Origin: Channallabes apus
Lineage: Eukaryota; Chordata; Actinopteri; Siluriformes; Clariidae
NCBI GenBank assembly: GCA_030522415.1
Contig: CM060109.1
Span: forward strand, 23,484,661 to 23,548,660
Direction of reading: 5' to 3'
Length of the DNA stretch: 64,000 nucleotides
The notes beneath the pieces are model-generated. The model ran no database searches and was not told the DNA's origin. It saw only the letters and a list, made by a program, of their open reading frames with translations. The stretch's first letter is position 1, and every line of letters starts with the position of its first letter. Both the position numbers and the translations under genes were made by a program. Shown one piece after another: positions 57,190-64,000 of this stretch.

Positions 57190-57845
57190 GGTGGTGGGAT
57201 GGGGGTGTGCCTTCCCTTATTGTTTCAGGTCCCTCCCACTTTAGTGTGCCCTTTCCTGCAATCTGTTGGTTGCTGTCCTGCCTGTCCCTTGGTTGCTGTT
57301 GGTTGCTGTCCTCCCTGTCACCTACTGCCTGATGATTGGGTAACCAGGAGACCCAGAGGCCTACAGTACATAAACCCCTTCAGACTACAGCGCAACAGAC
57401 CCTAATATTGATTGCCATTTTACAGACTATTCAGTGTATGACCATTTGCTTGTTGTAACTAAGTTTTTGAATATGCCCTTCTTTTGGTTGTTTGTCTTGT
57501 AAATACGTTTTGTATATATATATTTTTTTACATAATTCTGTACTTGTGACTTAGTATGGAGTCGATGCCATTGTGTTTACACCTTGTTTTATCCTGGTTT
57601 GTGGTTAGTAAGGGAGTAAGGGTAGTATTTCTGTTTCTATTCTTTTGGTGCAGTTTTGGTATTTTCTTCTGGACTAGGTAGAGGGAATTTTGTTCATTAT
57701 TTTGGCCTTGTCACTTTCTGAAGCTCTCAGCCACTTTTCCTTTGGTGATATGCTTATTCACTTTATGTAAATAAACACTGGGGCAAACGTACTATTGGTC
57801 TCACCCCCGATTTATTTTTCTTTTCATTCTTGTTACGGCTCGACA
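57190..57845 (+). mobile_element. Candidate 5' LTR of a Ty3/gypsy-like element
   Basis: The right end CGACA stands just before a primer-binding-site-like motif. An AATAAA at about 57768 lies at the right distance for an LTR R/U5 junction. The left end is not certain; 57190 is a guess from the start of non-repetitive, pyrimidine-rich sequence. Confidence 0.5.
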
Positions 57846-57849
57846 GAAT

Positions 57850-57867
57850 TGAGGGCTTGTCCGGGAT
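57850..57867 (+). other. Primer-binding site, tRNA-Pro-like
   Basis: TGAGGGCTTGTCCGGGAT is two changes from the tRNA-Pro 3'-end complement used by many retroelements, and follows the LTR end by four bases. Confidence 0.65.
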
Positions 57868-57929
57868 TTTCGTTGTCTATCTGCTGGTTTTTGTCTTTTG
57901 GTTATAGGAGAAGTGTATGTATTTGTCAC

Positions 57930-58475
57930 AGTTCATTATTTGTAATTCGGTGGAACAATTTGAAAGGTGCAGGAAGGATGATTTATTGCTGCTTGCTGAC
58001 TTTTACAGCATCTCTGTCTCACAGAGTGCAAATAAGCGCTACTGTACATTAAACAAATGCTTCAGGCAGAGTTGATTAAACAGCTAATTTTCTTTGATCC
58101 TACTGAGGCGGGTGTTGCAAACCAGTTCAGTAAGTCTGAATATTCAGCTACAGCAGAGGCTGTGGTTGAACCCAAGGACCCCGCAGGCATAGATCCCGTG
58201 GTAGTAGGTTTGCTGCTGAATGACCTGAAGCTTGCACTGCAATTGAAGCAGTTGGAACTAGATTTGGCCCATAAGCAGTATGAAGCTCAGGTGCTTCAAT
58301 TTCGTACGGTGGAACTTGAGTCTCAGAGGGAAATTTAAATGAAAGGAATTGGAGTTGGTGCTAAGGAACCCAGCTTCAGATTCTGTTGTTCGTGGCCCTC
58401 TGTCTCCTGTTCAATTATCCCCTGTTCTACATCCTGAACCAGCACCCCCTATATAGGCCATCAGTGAACCATCAC
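57930..58475 (+). pseudogene. Ty3/gypsy-like gag fragment, frameshifted
   Basis: After the primer site, gag-type sequence appears in pieces: one near 57960-58030 with DDLLLLADFYS-like coding in one frame, then 58057-58338 with SKSEYSATAEAVVEPKDPAG and LKLALQLKQLELDLAHKQYE in another, which predicts a coiled coil. A stop lies at 58336-58338 and related sequence continues in a third frame to about 58475, where a Tc1 remnant begins. No protease, polymerase or integrase is present. Family identity rests on remembered fish gypsy gag proteins. Confidence 0.65.
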
Positions 58476-59110
58476 CTGATTTACAGCACCTCAGATTAGT
58501 GCCCATATAAATGCTTCTCATAGGCAGATATATGAACATCCACTGTTCAGAGGAGACTGTGTGAGTCAGAGCCTCATGGCCAACAACAAGCAGAAGAGTT
58601 GCTTGGGCCAAGAAACACAAGGAATTTACATTCGATCAGAAGAAAACTGTACTTTGGTCTGATAAGTCCAAATTTGAAATGTTTGGTTCTAACTGTTGTA
58701 TCTTTGATAGATGTAGAGAGGGTGAAAGGACAGTTCCTGTATGTGTGGTTCCCACTGTGAAGAAGGATATAGTGTGATGATGTGGGGGTGCTTTGCTGGT
58801 GATACTGTTCGTGACCAGCATGGCTACCAGAGCAGTTTGCAGGAACATGCCATCTCATCTGGTTTGTACTTAGTGGGAATACCTCCAGAAAATGACCCCA
58901 ATGACCCCAAACAGACCTCTAGTTTATGTAAGAGCAATTTGTCCATAAAGGAGAAAGATGAAGTTCGAGGTTACCTGGCTTGCACAGTCACCTGATCTAA
59001 ATCTAACCGAGATGGTTAGGGATGACCTGTGAATTCCAGCATAGAAACATCTAAGTTAAGGCATAAACCATTGAGAAATAGGTGGAGATGATGGAACAGG
59101 TGAAAGGGGA
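58476..59110 (+). mobile_element. Tc1-like transposon remnant (family E)
   Basis: Begins inside the transposase at CACCTCAGATTAGTGCCCAT. Readable pieces are HPLFRGDCVSQSL, KKHKEFTFDQKKT, LWSDKSKFEMFGSN (first Asp), VMMWGCFAGDTV and the PPENDPNDPKQTS relic of the second Asp block, in shifting frames. Terminal repeats are missing. Abuts the gag fragment. Confidence 0.7.
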
Positions 59111-59248
59111 AATCAGGTGGCTGTTGAGGTTGTGGCATGTTACATAAACAACTAATAGTTAAATTGTATCTTTAGGCACTTTGTCGCAGCCTGTCACAGT
59201 AAAACATCTGTACACATTTCTTTAATTGAATATAAATAATTGAATTGC

Positions 59249-59503
59249 TCAGTGGGCAGCATGATGATTTAGTGGTTAGCAATGGGTAGTTAGGGGTTCC
59301 CACAGTCCAAAAAACATGCAGCTTATCCTGGTTGGTGTTCCCAAATTGCCTTTAGTGTGTGTGTGTGTGTGTGTGTTTGTGTGTGCCCTGCAATGGATTG
59401 GCACCCCCATTCAGGCCTAAGTTTCCTGGGATAGGCTCCAGACTTTCTGCGACCCTGTCTACAAGATAAAATGGTGCAGATGAAGAGTGAGTGAGTGAGT
59501 GTG
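59249..59503 (+). repeat. V-type SINE copy, internally deleted
   Basis: GGGCAGCATGATGATTTAGTGG head, CCACAGTCCAAAAAACATGC middle, a GT run at 59355-59385 and GATGAAGAGTGAGTGAGTG tail; the B-box region is deleted. Confidence 0.75.
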
Positions 59504-59956
59504 TGTACTTGCTCAGAATCGTATGTCATATAAATATTCACCTAATAGCATATTTTTACCTCAATCTTTTTGTCTGCTGTTTGTTTTGAACAGCATTATT
59601 AGCATAACTTTCTGCTTTTCTGGATTTATTTGTCCTGATTCCATTTTCGAGAAAGAACTAATTTTAAAATGATTGATGAGCAATTGTTTACTTAATCAAA
59701 TTGCGTCTTTGGAAAGAACTGCTCTGCCCAGTTTATGGCCTTATCCACTTTATAAGGATATAATTGTTATATCCCAGTGGTAAGCCATTTCAACCACAAA
59801 CTGTACAGAAATTTAGATGTATATCATAATTACATTATATGTTTAGATATATACATATTAGATATATACATACATATACATATGTATAATTACAGATATT
59901 TAGAAATTATCTGCAATATAATTACATTATATGTAATAAGTAATAAGTTATTATGA

Positions 59957-60105
59957 TCACTCACTTACTCACTCATTATCTATACAGCTTTATCCTATAT
60001 ACAAGGTCGAGGGCTGCCTGGAGTCTATGCCAGGAGACTTAGGGCATGAGTCAGGGTACACCCTGGACGAGTGCCAATCCATCACAGCGCACATATAATT
60101 ATGGT
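59957..60105 (-). repeat. V-type SINE, tail fragment
   Basis: Reverse fragment from TCACTCACTTACTCACTCAT through CAGCTTTATCCTATATACAA and GGGTACACCCTGGACGAGTG to CCATCACAGCGCACA. It adjoins the right arm of the large inverted repeat. Confidence 0.75.
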
Positions 60106-60119
60106 ATATTTTTAATTTA

Positions 60120-60600
60120 AAAATCTCTGCTTTTATTTTTTTAAATATTGTGCATTATCATACCAAACCATCCCCTTGGACCCTGGATATGATCTGCACT
60201 TGTAATTTTCCACTCACGCAGGGGAAAATACTGCTGTTTAATCATTGCATAAGACATGTGCAAGACAAATGAAGAAAAAAAAAACATCACATTTGTGAAG
60301 AGCTGACCAATGAGAAAATAGGTGACTTTTTAATCTTGACAGAGATGACTTTAACCATGTTGACCTTAAGACTAACAATATATTCACTTCTTATCAGATT
60401 ATTCTATGCATTAGTTTTAAAGTAAGATGCTTTAGATATTTTAAATGTAATAAGCAGCAGTCATGGTAATCATATGTTAACTCCCAAACTATACACATAA
60501 AGTGCACCTAAAGTTATATTTCTGCTAGAAATAGTAGTAGGCATGAAGTCGGTAACAAAAGTATAACAACTGTTAAGAAATTGGTTCAATCTGGATCAGC
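60120..60600 (+). repeat. Right arm of the large imperfect inverted repeat
   Basis: Partner of 56440-56909 in opposite orientation; about 3.2 kb lie between the arms, holding the gag/LTR fragment, a Tc1 remnant and two SINEs. Confidence 0.85.
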
Positions 60601-61224
60601 TGCAACCTGCAATAACCAAAAACTCGCCAGTTTGGTCTGGCCAACAGAAAAAAGCAAAAAATCTCTATAAAAGCTATTCAAATAATGTATGTATGAATTG
60701 TACTAGCTGTACAATAGCTGGGTTATGGCACATCTCTTCCTCTATAAATGAATGAATCAATAAAAAAAAATATTTAAAAATAAACAGGGCCTAGGCAGCA
60801 GCATGTCCTCGGTCACCCCTACATGAGAGGAGATCTCAACACCACAATGCTGAACCTAAAGCCCTTGAACCCAGTCATTTCTCTTTTATATATAAGCAGA
60901 AATGAGGGCTAAAGATCAAATAGAATACTATAGAACATACTCTCTGTTCACTCTGTTAATCATTACCAGTGTCAGCAGAACTCTTTTTTGCAGGATGCTA
61001 TGTAACTATCTCAGCATTAAAGAGGGAGATGTAAGCCAAATTTTGTATACACCTTATAATTGAATGTTTTTAGTTTTTGATTAATTTTCTACATAGTAGA
61101 ACACTACTGGAGATTTCAAAACTATACAATAAAACTTATGGAATTAGGTAAGTAACAACTAAAGTCAGATGTTATTTTAAGACGTGAAGGTCTGCTGTTC
61201 TTGCAAGAACAATATTGTTTCTAA
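60601..61224. other. Stretch without recognised gene
   Basis: AT-rich sequence; nothing recognisable. Confidence 0.4.
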
Positions 61225-61425
61225 CTGGCTTCCATGACGTCTCATTTAGAGTTTCCGGCCTCAAAAATCACCAATTAACAGTACCTCAGATTAGAGCCAT
61301 TAGGAAGGCTTTACAGAGCATATGTAGCAGACACACCTCAATATCAACTGTTCGAAAGAGATGCATTTTCAGGAAAGACCTGAATGAGGACCTGATTAGA
61401 AGGTGCATCCAAACGTTTGACTGAT
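61225..61425 (+). mobile_element. Tc1-like transposase fragment (family E)
   Basis: DNA-binding part only. TACCTCAGATTAGAGCCATT, then ACACCTCAATATCAACTGTT, match the family also seen at 58476. One frame is open for 69 codons (HQLTVPQIRAIRKALQS), but it has no catalytic part. Confidence 0.6.
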
Positions 61426-61644
61426 AATACACACACATGCAAATACACACACGCGCACACTCATATATAATCACTGATATGGAAAGGATCACCCCCTCCT
61501 GAAAATGACATGAAAACTCAAGCAGGTCAAGCTAATCACCATCTCAATGTCACACAAAGCCATTTAACTTTCAACTGTGATCAGTTATGGTCATTTTGAT
61601 TAGCTCAGCATGAAAAGCTGGAGCATTTCAGTTTAGTGTAACTG

Positions 61645-61716
61645 AGTATTTGGTACTATGGCCCGTAAACTGGTTAACTTAGTATTTGGTACTATGACCC
61701 GTAAACTAGTTAACTT
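61645..61716. repeat. 36-bp tandem duplication, two units
   Basis: Units 61645-61680 and 61681-61716, each AGTATTTGGTACTATG...GTTAACTT, differ at two positions. Confidence 0.92.
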
Positions 61717-61801
61717 TGGTTAAATGTTTTAAGCCTCAAGCTCCCACAAGTTTCTGGAATTTAAGCTCATTATTCCTGACAGATCTAGTGTAACTACAGG
61801 T

Positions 61802-62200
61802 TGTAAGGGTTAACCCCTAGAGGGCGTCAAAACGCCCGTTTGGTTTTGTTATTAGTTGGCTTTCTGTTCTGTATGTATATTTTAAAACATCAGTTCCCAG
61901 GTTACACCTCGGTCAGGTGACGTAGGCGCTCACCTGAACCGAGGAAAGATAATTATGTTCAGTTTAGTATAAATAGCCTGAAGCGCAGTCAGGCGTCTAG
62001 CTTTTGTTGCCTAACTTATGTTTTGTGTTGTTGGTTTTGTCTTCTTATAAATAAGATAAAGACAAAGTGCTCAGAAAGAGCCTATTTACTTTTGTTTATA
62101 TTAAAAAGTACAATAAAAGTCTTTATTGGAACCACCAGCTCGCCTCCTGCATTCATGCCACAAAAACATTCACGCCGACACAGAAGAGCAAAACGTGACA
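61802..62200 (+). mobile_element. Solo LTR
   Basis: A 399-bp unit from TGTAAGGGTTAACCCC to AAAACGTGACA, with TGT...ACA ends. Promoter-like TATAAATA at 61968-61975 and polyadenylation signal AATAAA at 62112-62117 lie in LTR order. ACAGGT occurs at 61796-61801 and again at 62198-62203, overlapping the last three LTR bases; this is consistent with a short target duplication, whose exact length the overlap leaves open. No internal retroelement sequence follows. Confidence 0.72.
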
Positions 62201-62503
62201 GGTACATCTCAATAAATTAGAATGTAATCGCAAAGTTGATTCATTTCCATAATTCAAATCAAAAAGTGAAACTCGTGTATATATATTACATAGATTCACT
62301 ACACAGACATATTTAAAGTGTTAATTGTATCAATTAATTTTGATTATGGCTTATAGCTAATGAAAACCCAATATTCAGTATCTCCGAAAATTAGAATATT
62401 GTGAAAAAGTTCAATATTGGATACTCATGGTGTCTAATCAGTTAATTACAAAGGCCTAATGACAAAAAGCATTGAACTCAGTGGGCCATAGGCCTCTTTT
62501 CAG

Positions 62504-62779
62504 GTGAAGGTAAATTTTTCCATTTCATTTGGAAATCAAGGTCTCTGTGTCTGGAAGAAGAGAGTGGAGGCACAGAATCAAAGTTTCTTGATGACCAGTG
62601 TAAAGTTGGCACAATCAGTGGTGGTTTGGGGAGCCATGTCATCTGCTGGTGTTGGTCCACTTTGTTTTATTAGGTCCAAGGTGAGCACAGCCGCTTACCA
62701 GGAGGTTTTAGAGCAATCTATGCTTCCCTCTGCTGACCAGCTTTATGGAGATGCTGATTTCATTTTCCAGCAGAACTAG
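62504..62779 (+). pseudogene. Tc1-like transposase, middle fragment (family B)
   Basis: Reads ISFGNQGLCVWKKRVEAQNQ, then KLAQSVVVWGAMSSAGVGPL and QLYGDADFIFQQN, stopping just before the position of the second catalytic Asp (a TAG replaces it). The first Asp block is changed (KVNFSISFGN) and the N-terminal DNA-binding region is deleted. Related to 44045-44703. Confidence 0.8.
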
Positions 62780-63619
62780 GCACCTGCCCTCACTGCAAAA
62801 TGTACCAATACCTAGGTTAAGTACCATGGTATCTCTGTGCTTGATGGACCAGCAAACTCAACAGACCCAAACCCTGTGTAGAATCTATGGGGTACCGTGA
62901 TAAGGAAAATGCGAGACACCAGGCCCGACAATGCAGAAGTGCTGTAGGCCATTATCAGAGCAACCTGGGCTTCCATAACACCTCAGCAGTGCCACAGATT
63001 GATCCTCCATGCCATGCCGCATTGCTTAAGTAATTCATGCAAAGTGAGCCCCAACCAAGTATTGAGAGCTGTACATGTTCATACTTTTCAGTAGTCCAAC
63101 ATTTCTGTGTTAAAAATATTTTTTTAAAGGAAATAAACACTTGAAATATATCAGCCTGTGTGTAATAAATCTGTATAATATATAAGTTTCAATATTTGAA
63201 TTGAATTATGGCAATAAATCACATTTTAGATAATATTCAAATTTATTGAGATGCACCTGTATGTGGTTATAGGAAATAGTTCATTTACATAAGCTTTCAT
63301 GTAATGCAGTGGATTTCCAGACTTCTATATTTGCCTCATAGACGTTGCACTTTGTGTGTTGTTGAGAACAAAATAAAATATGTTTTGAGAGCGGGGAAAA
63401 AAAAGGAAATGTCTACGATAAAAAGAAAAATAATATTTTTGAAAAAAAACCATTAATTTTAATTTGATATAGATCAAGATTTATATTTTTCCCCAAAATT
63501 ACACACAAGCATTCCCCCAGGCTGTTACTACCTCGCTATTTCCTCAGCCTGCATTGCAGTGCATAACACATAACACACAAAACCGCACTCTTCTCCCAGT
63601 GCTTTACATCTCACGCCAC

Positions 63620-63870
63620 TCACACATACCAGTTCAGACCCTTTGTTATGACACTTGCAATGGAACTCTGATGCATCCAACTCCTATCCTTGATGATTCT
63701 TCTGCAACTTAATTGGAGTCCACCTGTGTCTAATTAAATTAATTGGAAAGGCACATACCTGTCTATATAAGATGTCACCATAAATTGTGTATGTCAGAGT
63801 GAAGCCAAAGCCATATTGTCGAGAGAATAATTTTTTATTAAAGGGTATATTATTATTATTAAAATGTCTG
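63620..63870 (+). mobile_element. Tc1-like 5' fragment (family G)
   Basis: TTCAGACCCTTTGTTATGAC, TTGGAGTCCACCTGTGTCTA, GGAAAGGCACATACCTGTCT and ATGTCAGAGTGAAGCCAAAG are the usual untranslated leader of another fish Tc1 family. Transposase coding sequence is lost. Confidence 0.6.
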
Positions 63871-64000
63871 AAAATTATCCGTTGGCACTGTAGGTGTACA
63901 AAATGTCAAAAGTGTTCATAAATCCACTGACAGGTTCAGTGCCCCATTCTGGGCTCAGTTTACTCTCAGTTATATGTTATCCATGTATGCCCAGGCTTCT

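Larger units (their letters stand above)
61797..63259 (+). mobile_element. Tc1-like transposon (family B), split by a solo LTR
   Basis: Right end GAGATGCACCTG then TA (63260-63261). The left end is TA-CAGGT at 61795-61801, then an LTR, then the remaining terminal repeat ACATCTCAATAAATTAGAAT from 62203. Without the LTR the element is about 1.06 kb, so it is internally deleted. It encodes the transposase piece at 62504-62779. Confidence 0.82.

Noticed and set aside
57127..57405. 92-codon frame in the candidate LTR
   Set aside because: Repeats of GGTTGCTGTCC make a Cys/Pro/Val-rich translation with no family resemblance; it overlaps the LTR.

Overview
The window is vertebrate nuclear DNA, almost certainly from a teleost fish and plausibly a catfish or other otophysan. 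The reasons are spliced genes with GT-AG introns, long CA/GT microsatellites, a very heavy load of Tc1-like transposons, a Rex1/CR1/L2-type LINE, hAT elements and tRNA-derived SINEs whose middle part resembles the fish V-SINE domain. The genus cannot be fixed from sequence alone. Two runs of exactly 200 N (9487-9686 and 49441-49640) are assembly gaps.

Left third, genic. Positions 1-5234 (+) hold the last seven coding exons of an fhip1b (FAM160A2) orthologue. After about 4 kb with nothing recognisable comes the C-terminal six-bladed NHL propeller of a TRIM32/NHLRC4-type protein (9687-10556, +), whose 5' part is lost at the first gap. Positions 27512-15655 (-) hold three coding exons of ankrd50l. 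They join in frame to exactly 1428 codons plus a stop, close to the length recalled for human ANKRD50. A CpG-rich stretch at about 29.14-29.52 kb may be its promoter. FHIP1-family and ANKRD50-family proteins both work on endosomes (Hook/dynein transport; SNX27-retromer recycling). Their linkage here echoes the human chromosome 4 set FHIP1A/ANKRD50, so it may be an old paralogon.

Right two thirds (about 29.7-64 kb), no host gene recognised. This is a stack of nested mobile elements: a near-intact Tc1-like element with inverted/direct repeat ends (33461-35082), an L2-type LINE 3' end inside a Tc1 remnant, a hAT transposon inside a SINE with a clear 8-bp target duplication, an apparently full-length LINE with three in-frame TAG codons inside another Tc1 remnant, two copies of an IS630-like TA-inserting element, a Ty3/gypsy-like LTR-gag fragment, and a solo LTR lying inside the terminal repeat of a Tc1 element.

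Points of most interest: (1) the 2024 bp before the second gap and the 2024 bp after it look the same sequence, microsatellite and homopolymer lengths included, which points to an unmerged contig overlap rather than a biological duplication; (2) the IS630-like family can be delimited by TIRs and TA target sites, and one copy shows a probable intron inside the transposase gene; (3) two inverted repeats of unexplained origin (about 0.45 kb arms at 56.4/60.1 kb and about 0.11 kb arms at 55.15/55.9 kb); (4) a 31-bp perfect GC-rich inverted repeat inside the hAT region. No convincing wholly new biological system was found; the novelty lies in the mobile-element structures and the assembly error.
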